Positions 43,691 to 53,820 of a stretch of DNA of 64,000 nucleotides are shown here, one piece after another. How positions within the stretch are numbered: position 1 is the first letter of the stretch; each line of letters opens with the position of its first letter. The translations under genes were made by a program, and so were the position numbers. Source of the DNA: Paracoccaceae bacterium (GTDB taxonomy: Bacteria; Pseudomonadota; Alphaproteobacteria; Rhodobacterales; Rhodobacteraceae); assembly GCA_902606585.1 (NCBI GenBank), contig CACLGX010000002.1:84241-148240 (forward strand), in the 5' to 3' direction. The notes below the pieces were generated by a model, which searched no databases, had not been told where the DNA came from, and saw only the letters and a list, made by a program, of their open reading frames with translations.

Positions 43691-46102
43691 TTAATCTAAT
43701 CCTGCTTCTCTCATAAGCGGGCCTACTTCATTTTGTAAAATTAATTCCCTTGCTTTTCCTTCAATAGGTATCGTACCCACCTCTAGCAACATTGGAGCAG
43801 CTAGAGGTGATACGTGTGGTAGATTTCTGTGGGTTATATTATCGTCTACTCTTTCGAACATTTCCTTAATGCGGTTAAAGTCAATTAACCCTTTCATTGC
43901 TTCGTCTTTGGTTATTTTTAAAAGAAGGTGGCCTGGGTCATATTTAATTAAAGTATCGTATAAAATATCTGAAGAAAAAGTTGTCTGGCGTCCTGATTTC
44001 CTAAGGCCTGGTAAATTGCGGTCAATTAATCCCGCAACTGTAGCTACAGATTTAAAAGTTCTTTTCATTAAAGCGTTGCCTGAAAGCCATTTATCTAGGC
44101 CTAATTCGATTTCATCAGAGTTAAATAGTTCAGTTGGATTTTCTACCTTTTTGAGTCCCCACAGAAGGGTAGCATAATCGTTCGCTACAAAGCCCAGTGG
44201 AGCAAGGTTAAGCTCTTCTAATCTCTTTGACAAAATCAACCCTAAAGTCTGGTTCGCATTTCTCCCGGCAAAGCTATAAATAACCAAATGATGACGAGAT
44301 TTCCTGACAAAAGTTTCAACTAATAAACTATCTTTAACTGGTAATTCAGAAAAATCTTTTTGTTTATTTAACCAGTTAACTGTATCCGCTGGTAAAGCTT
44401 CCCAGTTTTCATTTTTGAAACAATCTAAAATCCTATCACTAAGTTTTGTACTCGTTGCGAATTTAGTTCCCATAAACGTAGCGATTTTTGGCTGCTTATT
44501 TGCGTTCTGTGATACCTCGACAACCATTTCCCGTAAATTTTCGAAGCGCACTATTTTACCACCAATTAAAAAAGTATCACCTTTTGTCAGCGATGCTGCA
44601 AAAGTTTCTTCAATTTCTCCAAGGGGTTTCCCCCCACTTCGACGATGCGTTCGAACTTTTAGCGTTTCCGTATCTTGAATAGTTCCTACGTTCATTCTTA
44701 TTCTATTTGCCGCTCTTGGATCCCGCAGAACGATATTTCCACCATCATCAATCTTCAATCGGTGCCATTGCTCGTACCGATTAAGTGCATATCCTCCATC
44801 CATACAAAATCGTAAACACTCATTAAAATCACTTTGTGTTAATTTTTCGTAAGCGCCTATTTTTTTAATTTCTTTGAATAACTGATCAGGACAAATTGCT
44901 CCCGCACAGGCCACAAGCAAAATATGTTGGCATAAAACATCCAGTGATCCTGAGTTTACTGGTTCGCCATCTAGATCTCTATCTTTGACAGCTTCTAGGG
45001 CAGCTTGGCACTCAATAATTTCAAATTTATTAGCGGGAACCATTATTGCTTTGGAAGGAGCATTATAGCTATGGTTTGCCCTTCCAATTCTCTGTACTAG
45101 CCGTTTTATATTTTTTGGGGCACCAACTTGAATGACAAGGTCTACGTCATTCCAATCTATGCCAAGATCTAGAGTGCCTGTACAAACAATAGCTCTTAAT
45201 TCACCTCTGATAATAGCTGCCTCAACTCGCTTTCGTTGCTCAAGGTCGAGACTACCGTGATGGATCGCGATGGGGAGATCATTTTTATTATTTAACCATA
45301 AATTATGAAAAAAAATTTCTGCTTGAGCGCGTGTATTATGAAAAATCAGAGTAGTTTTATGATTAGATATTTTTTCTAAAACATCTGGGATAGAGTAGGT
45401 CGCTCCAGCACCTGCCCAAGGAGGAGGGGTCTTTGTTTGAAGCATTGAAATGTCTGGATCAATCCCAGACTTAGCAAATATTATTGGACAATCAGCTTTA
45501 TTTTCCGAAATAAAATTTGCTATTTCCTCGGGACGGTCAACAGTTGCTGACAGTCCTATTTTTCGAAGGTTTGCACATAAGGATTGTAATCGGGATATTG
45601 CTAAAACTAATTGATGACCACGTTTGCTTTCAACAAGTGCGTGTATTTCATCAACTACTATTCTTTTTAAGTTTGCGAAAAGAGTTTTGGACTCTGGAAA
45701 AGAGATGAGTAGCGCCAAACTTTCCGGAGTGGTAAGTAAAATATGAGGTGGATCAACTCGTTGGCGTCGCTTTACTGCTGCTGTCGTGTCACCAGTTCGA
45801 TCTTCCACTCTTATATTCAACCCCATTTCTTCAATAGGGATCATCAAATTTCGTTTAATGTCCGATGCTAGTGCTTTTAAAGGAGAAACATAAATTGTAT
45901 GGAGACCAGAGAATTCTGAAGATTCAAGCTCTATTAAGGTCGGCAAGAATCCTGATAATGTTTTGCCGGAACCAGTTGGCGCAATAAGAAGCTGAGATTG
46001 CCTTTTCGAGTGAGTAAGAACCTCAATCTGATGGGGTCGCAAGATCCAGTTTCTTGTTTCAATCCAATTTTCAATCTTTTGAGGTAATTCATAATTTAGC
46101 AT
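43691..46102 (-). CDS. Ligase-associated DNA damage response DEXH helicase (Lhr-like)
   Basis: Superfamily 2 helicase of 803 residues. Walker A APTGSGKTLSGFLPTL near residue 41, motif II DEIHALVESKRGHQL near 153, motif III LSATVDR, motif V CTGTLDLGIDWNDVD near 310, and motif VI QRIGRANHSY. The Lhr core domain (winged helix plus DUF1998-like C-terminal part) follows. Its product normally works with the exonuclease, ATP-dependent ligase and PdeM encoded next to it; here only pdeM is next. It starts 24 bases after scoB. Confidence 0.9.
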   Translation of the reverse strand: MLNYELPQKIENWIETRNWILRPHQIEVLTHSKRQSQLLIAPTGSGKTLSGFLPTLIELESSEFSGLHTIYVSPLKALASDIKRNLMIPIEEMGLNIRVEDRTGDTTAAVKRRQRVDPPHILLTTPESLALLISFPESKTLFANLKRIVVDEIHALVESKRGHQLVLAISRLQSLCANLRKIGLSATVDRPEEIANFISENKADCPIIFAKSGIDPDISMLQTKTPPPWAGAGATYSIPDVLEKISNHKTTLIFHNTRAQAEIFFHNLWLNNKNDLPIAIHHGSLDLEQRKRVEAAIIRGELRAIVCTGTLDLGIDWNDVDLVIQVGAPKNIKRLVQRIGRANHSYNAPSKAIMVPANKFEIIECQAALEAVKDRDLDGEPVNSGSLDVLCQHILLVACAGAICPDQLFKEIKKIGAYEKLTQSDFNECLRFCMDGGYALNRYEQWHRLKIDDGGNIVLRDPRAANRIRMNVGTIQDTETLKVRTHRRSGGKPLGEIEETFAASLTKGDTFLIGGKIVRFENLREMVVEVSQNANKQPKIATFMGTKFATSTKLSDRILDCFKNENWEALPADTVNWLNKQKDFSELPVKDSLLVETFVRKSRHHLVIYSFAGRNANQTLGLILSKRLEELNLAPLGFVANDYATLLWGLKKVENPTELFNSDEIELGLDKWLSGNALMKRTFKSVATVAGLIDRNLPGLRKSGRQTTFSSDILYDTLIKYDPGHLLLKITKDEAMKGLIDFNRIKEMFERVDDNITHRNLPHVSPLAAPMLLEVGTIPIEGKARELILQNEVGPLMREAGLD

Positions 46103-46126
46103 TAAGTGAATTTAAAAAGCGAAAGA

Positions 46127-46753
46127 TCAATTGACTATTTTGGCTTCTGTGGCACTGCGAATTTCTTGTTCCGATATTCCATCCGCACACTCGATGATCT
46201 CCAAACCTCCTGAATTGACATCCAAAACACCTAAATTTGTTATTATCCTGTCCACAACACTTTTCCCAGTGAGCGGCAGAGTGCATTCCTTCAATAATTT
46301 GGACTCACCGTGTTTATTAGTATGATCCATAACCACAATTACACGACCAACACCAGAAACTAAATCCATAGCACCGCCCATTCCTTTCACGAGTTTACCC
46401 GGTATCATCCAATTAGCTAGGTCACCGTTTTCAGCAACTTCCATAGCACCTAATATAGCCATCGCTATCTTACCTCCTCGGATCATTCCAAAGGAGGTGG
46501 CACTATCAAAATATGCAGTTTGGGGTAGTTCTGTTATCGTTTGCTTGCCAGCATTAATCAAATCCGCGTCTTCCTCACCCTCGAGTGGGAATGGCCCCAT
46601 GCCAAGCATACCATTCTCTGATTGAAGCGTAACGTTTATTCCTTCTGGAATATAATTTGATACTAAAGTTGGAATTCCAATGCCAAGATTTACATACATC
46701 CCGTCTTCAAGTTCTTTTGCTGCTCTGGCAGCCATTTGATCTCGATCCCACAT
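46127..46753 (-). CDS. scoB: 3-oxoacid CoA-transferase subunit B
   Basis: Family I CoA-transferase beta subunit, 208 residues, that moves CoA from succinyl-CoA to acetoacetate or another 3-oxoacid. The N-terminus [31 protein letters not shown] is diagnostic, and the catalytic Glu is in [13 protein letters not shown] near residue 47. The ATG at 46753 has AAAGGA seven bases before; the longer frame to 46834 would overlap scoA by 70 bases, so I discard it. Confidence 0.93.
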   Translation of the reverse strand: MWDRDQMAARAAKELEDGMYVNLGIGIPTLVSNYIPEGINVTLQSENGMLGMGPFPLEGEEDADLINAGKQTITELPQTAYFDSATSFGMIRGGKIAMAILGAMEVAENGDLANWMIPGKLVKGMGGAMDLVSGVGRVIVVMDHTNKHGESKLLKECTLPLTGKSVVDRIITNLGVLDVNSGGLEIIECADGISEQEIRSATEAKIVN

Positions 46754-46763
46754 TTTTTGTCCT

Positions 46764-47462
46764 TTAAGCAGCAGGGCGCGTTGTGCGCTGTTCAATTCGT
46801 TTTTCATGCTCACCTTGAATAATTCTGTGAACATAGATCCCAGGGAGGTGTATCAAATCTGGATCTAGCGAGCCTGTAGGTACAATTTCCTCTACTTCCA
46901 CAACGCAAACTTTTCCACACATTGCAGCTGGAGGATTAAAATTCCTGGCTGTTTTTCTGAATATTAAATTTCCCGTTTCGTCCGCTTTAAACGCTTTTAT
47001 AATTGAAAGGTCCGCAAACAGACTTTCCTCCAAAATATAGGTTTCTCCATTGAAATTTTTATGTTCCTTTCCATCAGCTATTATGGTGCCCACTCCGGTT
47101 TTCGTGTAGAAACCCGGTATCCCGCACCCTGCTGAACGCATTCTTTCTGCTAAAGTACCTTGGGGATTAAACTCTAATTCAAGCTCACCTGATAGATACT
47201 GCCTCATAAATTCAGCGTTTTCTCCAACGTATGAAGATATCATCTTTTTTACTTGCCGAGATTCAAGTAATATACCTATTCCAAAATCATCAACACCAGC
47301 ATTATTCGATGCAAAAGTTAAATTTTTTGTCCCCGCATCTTTAATAGCTTGCAGTAATATTTCTGGGATGCCACATAGTCCAAACCCTCCTGAGGCGATG
47401 AACATTCCATCGAACAGCAAACCCTTTAGAGCCTCGCCGGCAGTACTATAAACTTTTTGCAT
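46764..47462 (-). CDS. scoA: 3-oxoacid CoA-transferase subunit A
   Basis: Alpha subunit, 232 residues, paired with scoB ten bases downstream. Seen: [16 protein letters not shown] near residue 27, [48 protein letters not shown] near 108, and [15 protein letters not shown] take the ATG at 47462 ([12 protein letters not shown]) over the longer frame to 47492. Ketone body or 3-oxoacid use, as in many marine alphaproteobacteria. Confidence 0.92.
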   Translation of the reverse strand: MQKVYSTAGEALKGLLFDGMFIASGGFGLCGIPEILLQAIKDAGTKNLTFASNNAGVDDFGIGILLESRQVKKMISSYVGENAEFMRQYLSGELELEFNPQGTLAERMRSAGCGIPGFYTKTGVGTIIADGKEHKNFNGETYILEESLFADLSIIKAFKADETGNLIFRKTARNFNPPAAMCGKVCVVEVEEIVPTGSLDPDLIHLPGIYVHRIIQGEHEKRIEQRTTRPAA

Positions 47463-47535
47463 TGAACGATTACCTTTCTTAAATTTTGACAATTGTCCTT
47501 AATAACAATTCAAAAAAAATTAAATTAGAAAAGAT

Positions 47536-50028
47536 TTATTTTTTCTTACCTTTTTTTTTTCCTTTTGCCGCCTTTTCGGTTATAATCTTTACAGCTTCTT
47601 CAAGTGTAATTTCTTCGGGGTCTTTTCCTTTAGGAATCGTGGCATTGATTTTTGCGTACTTTACATAGGGGCCATATTTTCCATCCATCACATTTACAGG
47701 CCCGCCTCCATCAGGATGTTCGCCAAGTTCTTTAATTGCTTTGGAGGCTGTGCCACGTCCACTTCCGGCGGCTGCCTTTTTTGCTAGCTCTTCAACAGCT
47801 CTATTCATCCCAACGTTAAATACATCATCCGGATCTTTTAAATTTGCGTAAGTCCGCCCGTGACGTACGAAAGGGCCATATCTCCCAATCCCTGCTTCTA
47901 TTATCTGACCATCTTCAGGATGAGGCCCTATTTCTCTTGGCAAACTAAGAAGTTTTAACGCTTTTTCGAGTTCTATATCTGACGGTGGCCACCCTTTTGG
48001 CAGGCTAGCCCTTGGCGGTTTTTTATTCGCTTCTGAGGCTTCGCCACGTTGAATATAGGGACCGTACCTGCCACTCTTAAGAAATATTTTATCTCCATTA
48101 TCTTCACCAAGTAAACGCTCTGCTGTTTCATCTGGTTCACCGGATATAGCACGGGTAAAATTACACTCTGGATAGTTTCCACATCCAACAAACCCACCAG
48201 TTCGCGATGATTTCAAGTGGAGCTGACCATTTCCGCATTTCGGACACCTCCTTGGGTCGCTACCATCTTCTTTAGCGGGATAAAGCTGGGGCGCTAATGC
48301 ATCATCTAAAACGTCTAAAACTTCAGTAATTCTGAGCTCTGATGTTTCAGAGATTGCTTCTGAAAAATCATCCCAAAATTGACCTAGAAGTTCTTTATAG
48401 TTTCCTTTTCCAGCACTCACAGAATCAAGTTGATTTTCTAAACCTGCCGTAAAATCAAACTCAACGTACCGTTTGAAAAAATTCAATAGAAAAATTGTAA
48501 CTATGCGTCCCTTATCTTCTGGAAATAACCTATTTCTTTCTTTTCTAACGTATTCTCTATCCTGAATTGTCGTCACAATATTAGCATAAGTTGAAGGTCT
48601 GCCTATTCCCAATTCTTCCATTTTTTTGACGAGACTAGCTTCTGTATATCTTGGTGGTGGTTGGGTGAAGTGTTGCTCAGGATCAATACTGAGCTTTTCA
48701 ATATTTTCTCCCTTAGACATTTGTGGAAGACGATTTTCATCATCTGATTGCTCCACGTCATCGCGGCTTTCTTCGTAAACTTTGAGAAATCCTTCGAACA
48801 ACACAACTTGCCCGTTAGCTCTAAGAGTAACTTCCTTGTCTGGGCTTTGTATATCTACTGAAGTTCTCTCTAACTTTGCGGACTCCATTTGACATGATAT
48901 GGTTCTTTTCCAGATTAAATCATATAGTTTAAACTGGTCAGCATCGGAAAGTTTTAATTGCTTTGCATCTTTTGAAATGGAAGTAGGTCGAATGCATTCA
49001 TGAGCTTCTTGAGCATTTTTCGCTTTATTTTTGTAGAACCTCGGAGATGCTGGTAAAAATTGATCACCATATCTTTGCCTTATGGCTTCTCTCGTAGAGG
49101 TAACAGCTTCTGGCGCCATATCAATCCCATCAGTTCGCATATATGTGATATGACCAGCCTCGTATAACCTTTGAGCTGCTTGCATTGTTTGTCTGGCACC
49201 CATTCCATATTTTCTTCCAGCCTCTTGTTGAAGAGTAGATGTCATGAAAGGAGCAAAGGGGTTTCTACTAGTTGGCTTGCTTTCAACTGAGGCAACGATA
49301 AGATCCCGTGTCGTGATTGCCTGTGCTGCTAACTCTGCTTCCGAGCTACTTTTCAAATCATATTTATCTAGTTTCGTTCCGGCAAAGTTTATTAGTTTCC
49401 CATCAAATACTTGCCCTCTAGGAGTTTTTAAAGATGCTTTCACAGACCAGTATTCTTTTGGTTTGAAAGCTTCTATTTCTATTTCTCTTTCTACGATTAA
49501 TCGCAAGCAAACTGACTGTACCCGTCCAGCTGATCTAGCCCCGGGCAATTTACGCCATAACACTGGCGATAGATTGAAACCGACAAGATAATCGAGAGCT
49601 CTTCGTGCAAGATAAGCATGTACTAATGGTGCGTCTATTTCTCGAGGATTGGCCATCGCTTCTGAAACAGCTGATTTAGTAATCGCGTTAAAAACAACTC
49701 TGCTTACTGGTGTGTCACTATTTATAACCCGCTTATTTCGTAATGTTTCTTCGAGGTGCCAACTTATAGCTTCACCCTCACGATCTGGATCTGTAGCTAA
49801 TATCAACTCATTATCTTTTTCCAGAGCGTCGGCTATGGCTTTAACATGTTTTTTACTGTCAGCACCAATTTCCCACTTCATATCAAAACCCTTATCCGGA
49901 TCCACGGATCCGTCTTTCGCTGGTAAATCTCTAACATGACCAAATGACGCTAAAACGGTGTAATCGGAGCCCAGATATTTATTGATCGTTTTTGCTTTTG
50001 CTGGTGACTCTACAACCACTACTGGCAT
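47536..50028 (-). CDS. topA: DNA topoisomerase I
   Basis: Type IA topoisomerase that relaxes negative supercoils, 830 residues. Seen: TOPRIM start PVVVVESPAKAKTINKYLG, DPDREGEAISWH near residue 87, GRVQSVCLRLIVERE near 144, and the active-site Tyr in HITYMRTDGIDM near 290. C-terminal part: one four-Cys zinc ribbon (CPKCGNGQLHLK...CGNYPECNF) and FLKSGRYGPYIQRG-type repeats, then a Lys-rich tail. The ATG at 50028 follows AAAGGATATTCA, so the frame to 50097 is discarded. Rhodobacterial TopA is often slightly longer. Confidence 0.95.
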   Translation of the reverse strand: MPVVVVESPAKAKTINKYLGSDYTVLASFGHVRDLPAKDGSVDPDKGFDMKWEIGADSKKHVKAIADALEKDNELILATDPDREGEAISWHLEETLRNKRVINSDTPVSRVVFNAITKSAVSEAMANPREIDAPLVHAYLARRALDYLVGFNLSPVLWRKLPGARSAGRVQSVCLRLIVEREIEIEAFKPKEYWSVKASLKTPRGQVFDGKLINFAGTKLDKYDLKSSSEAELAAQAITTRDLIVASVESKPTSRNPFAPFMTSTLQQEAGRKYGMGARQTMQAAQRLYEAGHITYMRTDGIDMAPEAVTSTREAIRQRYGDQFLPASPRFYKNKAKNAQEAHECIRPTSISKDAKQLKLSDADQFKLYDLIWKRTISCQMESAKLERTSVDIQSPDKEVTLRANGQVVLFEGFLKVYEESRDDVEQSDDENRLPQMSKGENIEKLSIDPEQHFTQPPPRYTEASLVKKMEELGIGRPSTYANIVTTIQDREYVRKERNRLFPEDKGRIVTIFLLNFFKRYVEFDFTAGLENQLDSVSAGKGNYKELLGQFWDDFSEAISETSELRITEVLDVLDDALAPQLYPAKEDGSDPRRCPKCGNGQLHLKSSRTGGFVGCGNYPECNFTRAISGEPDETAERLLGEDNGDKIFLKSGRYGPYIQRGEASEANKKPPRASLPKGWPPSDIELEKALKLLSLPREIGPHPEDGQIIEAGIGRYGPFVRHGRTYANLKDPDDVFNVGMNRAVEELAKKAAAGSGRGTASKAIKELGEHPDGGGPVNVMDGKYGPYVKYAKINATIPKGKDPEEITLEEAVKIITEKAAKGKKKGKKK

Positions 50029-50189
50029 TGAATATCCTTTCGACTCATGATTGAGACTTCGCGCGGGAACATGGCTCCAGCTGGGAAGGTTTGTCAATCC
50101 TGCTTAAACAAAATTAAAATAAAACTACATCATTGACTTTTAAGACATAGCTTAATCAATGGTTTTTTCCAATTTAGGGAGTCCAAGCT

Positions 50190-51611
50190 TCAATTTGAAA
50201 CACCCCCAACGGTAAGGCCACTGATATACAAACTTGGTTGTCCAACTCCAACAGGAACCCATTGCCCAGCCTTTCCACAATTGCCTATCCCAGGGTCCAG
50301 TTGAAGGTCATTTCCAATAGTTTTAATTTTTTTAAGGGCCGATGCTCCATCTCCGATTAGCGTTGCGCCGCTGACAGCTTCTTCGATTTTACCATTCTTA
50401 ACGCGATATGCTTCCGTACAAGAAAAAACGAACTTCCCATTTGTGATATCTACTTGCCCTCCGCCAAAGCCCACAGCATAAAGACCGTCTTTTAAATCTT
50501 GAATTAAATTTTGCGGATCTTCATTTCCTTCCTGCATGTAAGTGTTGGTCATTCGGGGCATTGGAGCATGTGCATAACTTTGCCTGCGGCCATTACCCGT
50601 AGATTTTAATCCCATCAATCTAGAATTTTGCCGGTCATGCATGTAACTAACTAAAACGCCGTTATCTATCAGTTTCGTTTTTTGGCTAGGTGTGCCTTCA
50701 TCGTCAATTGTAATTGAGCCCCTGCGATCAGGAATTGTACCGTCATCGAAAACTGTTACTCCTGGAGCGGCGATCCTTTTTCCCATCAAGTCACTGAACG
50801 CACTTGTTTTTTTTCTATTAAAGTCTGCTTCAAGACCATGTCCAATTGCTTCATGAAGTAAAATTCCTGGCCAGCCTGGACCTAAAACTAAATCCATTAC
50901 ACCTGCTGGAGCTGGCTTGGCCTTGAGATTTACTTTTGCAATTCTTAATGCTTCAGAGGCAGCATTTTTCCAAATTTCTGGCTTTAAATAGTTGAGCAAG
51001 TTACTTCGCCCACCAATACCTGTGTATCCATTTTCTCTTCGACCGTTATCTTCTAATAAAATGGATATGTTTAGTCGTACCAAGGGTCTTATATCATGAG
51101 ATGATGAACCATCAGGGCGCAGTATAAAGACTTTCTGAGCTGATGAAGATATTGTTGCCGTCACTTGTTTGATTTTTGGGTCAAGGCTTCTACTGAAATC
51201 ATCAATTTCTTGGAGGATTTTAACTTTTTTTGCGAAAGTTAACTCCATTATCGGGTTGAAAGGTTCATATATTTTTTTTTCTGTTTCTGAAGGTGAACTG
51301 GCAAACTTGCCCATTTGCCCTTGGGAGGGCCTCTGAACAGTTGGGACCATTTTCAAAAGTGCGGAGTGGGACAAATCAGTTGAATGAGCATATCCTGTTA
51401 TCTTGCCGAAAACTGATCGTAATCCCATTCCTTCTGAAGCATCGAAGTTTGCAGATTTTATTCTTTTGTCATCTAAAGTTATTGTTTCAGTTTGTCGCTG
51501 TTCGAAAAACAACTCTCCGTCATCGGAATTTTTGGTTGCTAGTTTTAAAGACTTAAAGGCATCTTCCCAAGTTAAGTGTTTTCCAAAAGGATCAAAATCG
51601 CACGTTTTCAT
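50190..51611 (-). CDS. tldD: Metalloprotease TldD
   Basis: Zinc peptidase subunit (473 residues) that with TldE/PmbA degrades unfolded peptides; it is best known from microcin B17 maturation and CcdA degradation. The HExxxH motif is in LLHEAIGHGLEADFNRK near residue 265, and the family stretch VSGATLIGDGA is near the C-terminus. The frame starts at 51623, but the ATG at 51611 has GGGA upstream and fits family N-termini. It is divergent from ctaC with about 186 bases between. tldE/pmbA is not in the window. Confidence 0.92.
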   Translation of the reverse strand: MKTCDFDPFGKHLTWEDAFKSLKLATKNSDDGELFFEQRQTETITLDDKRIKSANFDASEGMGLRSVFGKITGYAHSTDLSHSALLKMVPTVQRPSQGQMGKFASSPSETEKKIYEPFNPIMELTFAKKVKILQEIDDFSRSLDPKIKQVTATISSSAQKVFILRPDGSSSHDIRPLVRLNISILLEDNGRRENGYTGIGGRSNLLNYLKPEIWKNAASEALRIAKVNLKAKPAPAGVMDLVLGPGWPGILLHEAIGHGLEADFNRKKTSAFSDLMGKRIAAPGVTVFDDGTIPDRRGSITIDDEGTPSQKTKLIDNGVLVSYMHDRQNSRLMGLKSTGNGRRQSYAHAPMPRMTNTYMQEGNEDPQNLIQDLKDGLYAVGFGGGQVDITNGKFVFSCTEAYRVKNGKIEEAVSGATLIGDGASALKKIKTIGNDLQLDPGIGNCGKAGQWVPVGVGQPSLYISGLTVGGVSN

Positions 51612-51755
51612 CTTAATTCCCATATAAGTTTGAATTATTACACTTTTAAATCAAAAAAAGCGTCCGTTTGCCGCAATTATACTTCTTTATCTCTTTGTCA
51701 AAATATGGTTTTACACTACCTTAATTACAATAAGAGTTTTTAACACTTGATAAAC

Positions 51756-51764
51756 TGTTATAAA
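51756..51764 (+). promoter_or_regulatory. Candidate extended -10 promoter for ctaC
   Basis: TGTTATAAA matches the extended -10 pattern TGnTATAAT in five of six box positions, 33 bases before the ctaC start. No good -35 lies at 16-18 bases, which extended -10 promoters can do without. Confidence 0.35.
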
Positions 51765-51797
51765 ATTTACACGAACACGGAAAAATCAGGGTGAAAA

Positions 51798-52670
51798 ATG
51801 CGACTAAAATCAATAATAACCGGATTAAGTTCTGGTCTATTAGCTTTGCCAGTATGTGCTGAAGATGGACTTGAAATAATAGGGCAACCCATAGCAGATA
51901 GTATGGGGTTTCAGCCGGCTGCAACTAAGTTGGCGCGGGATCTGCAATGGCTAGACGGACTGGTTTTAATAATCATCACTGCCATCACGGTTTTTGTGCT
52001 TGGTTTGTTGGCTTACGTTATTTTGCGGTACAACCGAAAAGCTAACCCGGTTCCAGAAACTTTTACTCATAACTCGCCAGTGGAGGTAGCTTGGACTGTG
52101 ATACCCATAGTTATACTGGTATTCATCGGAGCGTTTTCTTTACCAGTGCTTTTTGACCAGCAGAAAATCCCTGAGGGTGAAGTAAACATAAAGGTGACTG
52201 GATATCAGTGGTATTGGGGTTATGAATATGTAGATGAAGGTTTTGAGTTTGAAAGTTTCCTAATTGGCGAAGGAAAAGTTTTAACGCCAGAGGTAGAGCT
52301 TGAATTACAAGAAGCAGGCTACACTCGTGATCAATTTTTACTTGCTACTGACACCGCAGTGGTCGTTCCTGTCGATAAAACAGTTGTAATGCAAGTTACT
52401 GGAGCTGATGTTATACATAGCTGGACCATTCCCGCCTTTGGCGTAAAACAGGATGCAGTCCCTGGTAGGCTAGGACAATTGTGGTTTAAAGCTGAGAAAG
52501 AGGGAATATATTTTGGTCAGTGCTCTGAACTATGCGGAAAAGATCATGCCTTCATGCCTATCACAGTAAAGGTTGTGAGCCAGGATGCTTACAACGCTTG
52601 GTTATCTGCAGCTAAATCGGAATATGCCGGAACCGCTCAATCTTATAACATAGCAGAGGTTTCCAAATAA
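51798..52670 (+). CDS. ctaC: Cytochrome c oxidase subunit II
   Basis: Carries the CuA center of the aa3 oxidase and takes electrons from cytochrome c. Residues 1-21 form a signal peptide (cut after VCA). Two membrane segments follow (about 52-76 and 98-120). CuA ligands are His207 in DVIHSWTIP and Cys242, Glu244, Cys246, His250 and Met253 in CSELCGKDHAFM. 290 residues. AGGGTGAAAA precedes the ATG. First of ctaC-ctaB-small gene-ctaG-ctaE; the subunit I gene is not in the window, which is common in Rhodobacterales. Confidence 0.96.
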   Translation: MRLKSIITGLSSGLLALPVCAEDGLEIIGQPIADSMGFQPAATKLARDLQWLDGLVLIIITAITVFVLGLLAYVILRYNRKANPVPETFTHNSPVEVAWTVIPIVILVFIGAFSLPVLFDQQKIPEGEVNIKVTGYQWYWGYEYVDEGFEFESFLIGEGKVLTPEVELELQEAGYTRDQFLLATDTAVVVPVDKTVVMQVTGADVIHSWTIPAFGVKQDAVPGRLGQLWFKAEKEGIYFGQCSELCGKDHAFMPITVKVVSQDAYNAWLSAAKSEYAGTAQSYNIAEVSK

Positions 52671-52718
52671 TAGTGTTTTTTTTATTCAAAGTTATGTTTG
52701 GAACACAACAGGTTAAAA

Positions 52719-53651
52719 ATGTCAGAAGTCAGCTTACATAAACTTTACTCAGACGAGCCTGAGTTTGGTGACTTTTTTTCCTTGCTGAAACCTCGGGTTA
52801 TGTCGCTAGTAGTATTCACTGCTATAGCTGGATTGTTAACCGCTCCTGGGAACATTCACCCATTTGTGGCTTTTGTATCGATTGTGTTTATTGCGTTGGG
52901 CGGCGGAGCTTCTGGGGCCCTAAATATGTGGTATGACGCAGATATAGATGGCATAATGTCACGAACTAAATCGCGGCCAGTTCCCGCTGGAAAAATTTCT
53001 GCCAATGATGCAAAGTATATTGGAGTTGTACTTTCAACCATATCAGTTGTTATGCTTGGTCTTGCCTCCAATTGGCTTGCCGCTTTTTTACTGGCGTTCA
53101 CGATATTCTTTTACGTTATTGTCTATACTATATGGTTGAAGCGGGCTACGCCGCAAAATATTGTTATTGGTGGAGCTGCTGGAGCATTTCCGCCAATTAT
53201 TGGATGGGTGGTTGTTACGGGAAACATTGGTTTTGAAAGTATTTTAATGTTTGCTTTAATATTCGTATGGACGCCTCCTCATTTTTGGTCTTTAGCACTC
53301 TTTATGAAGAACGATTATGATTCAGCCAAGGTGCCAATGTTGACTGTTACTAATGGTAGAAGATCAACAAGAAACCATATTTTCGTATATTCATTAATCC
53401 TAGCTTTCGTGGCTTTATCCATTGGTTTATCCTCTTTAAGTGGGCCAGTTTATTTGTTAATTGCACTAGTTCTCAACATACATCTTTTAGTTTCAGCATT
53501 TAAATTACGGGCTAGATCTGAAAATGACAGCGTTGATGATAATTCTCTTACAGAACGAAAGTTTTTTAAATTTTCTTTGCTTTATTTGTTTTTCCATTTT
53601 GGAGCCATCATGGTGGAAACTAAAACAAACATACCTTGGCCAGGAGTTTAG
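52719..53651 (+). CDS. ctaB: Protoheme IX farnesyltransferase
   Basis: Makes heme O from heme B for the oxidase. UbiA-type membrane enzyme with about nine membrane segments; the prenyl-diphosphate motif is NMWYDADIDGIMSRTKSRP near residue 68 and a second, DYDSAKVPML, near 205. The ATG at 52719 follows AACAGGTTAAAA, so I discard the longer frame to 52698. 310 residues. COX15 (heme A synthase) is not in the window. Confidence 0.94.
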   Translation: MSEVSLHKLYSDEPEFGDFFSLLKPRVMSLVVFTAIAGLLTAPGNIHPFVAFVSIVFIALGGGASGALNMWYDADIDGIMSRTKSRPVPAGKISANDAKYIGVVLSTISVVMLGLASNWLAAFLLAFTIFFYVIVYTIWLKRATPQNIVIGGAAGAFPPIIGWVVVTGNIGFESILMFALIFVWTPPHFWSLALFMKNDYDSAKVPMLTVTNGRRSTRNHIFVYSLILAFVALSIGLSSLSGPVYLLIALVLNIHLLVSAFKLRARSENDSVDDNSLTERKFFKFSLLYLFFHFGAIMVETKTNIPWPGV

Positions 53652-53652
53652 T

Positions 53653-53820
53653 ATGAGCTTTGGAAGGGAACACGATTTGCACAAGAGGCGTAAGGGTAGA
53701 AATTTAGGTCTTGGTCTGGTGCTCATTGGGTTTGTTGGAATTATGTTTGGCCTTACAGTAGTTAAAGTCACTGAGGGTCAGTTTGCTGAAGCTTTAGCTG
53801 GGGTGTCGCGCAGTGAATGA
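53653..53820 (+). CDS. Small CoxF-like assembly protein (55 residues)
   Basis: MSFGREHDLHKRRKGRN, then one membrane segment (LGLGLVLIGFVGIMFGLTVV), then a short tail. In related genomes a small protein at this place between ctaB and ctaG is annotated CoxF or oxidase assembly protein. It starts one base after the ctaB stop codon and its last eight bases overlap the ctaG start, so it is translated within the operon. The name rests on position. Confidence 0.75.
   Translation: MSFGREHDLHKRRKGRNLGLGLVLIGFVGIMFGLTVVKVTEGQFAEALAGVSRSE

Noticed and set aside
46754-46834. Upstream extension of scoB
   Set aside because: It would overlap scoA by 70 bases, while the ATG at 46753 has a good ribosome binding site and the family N-terminus.
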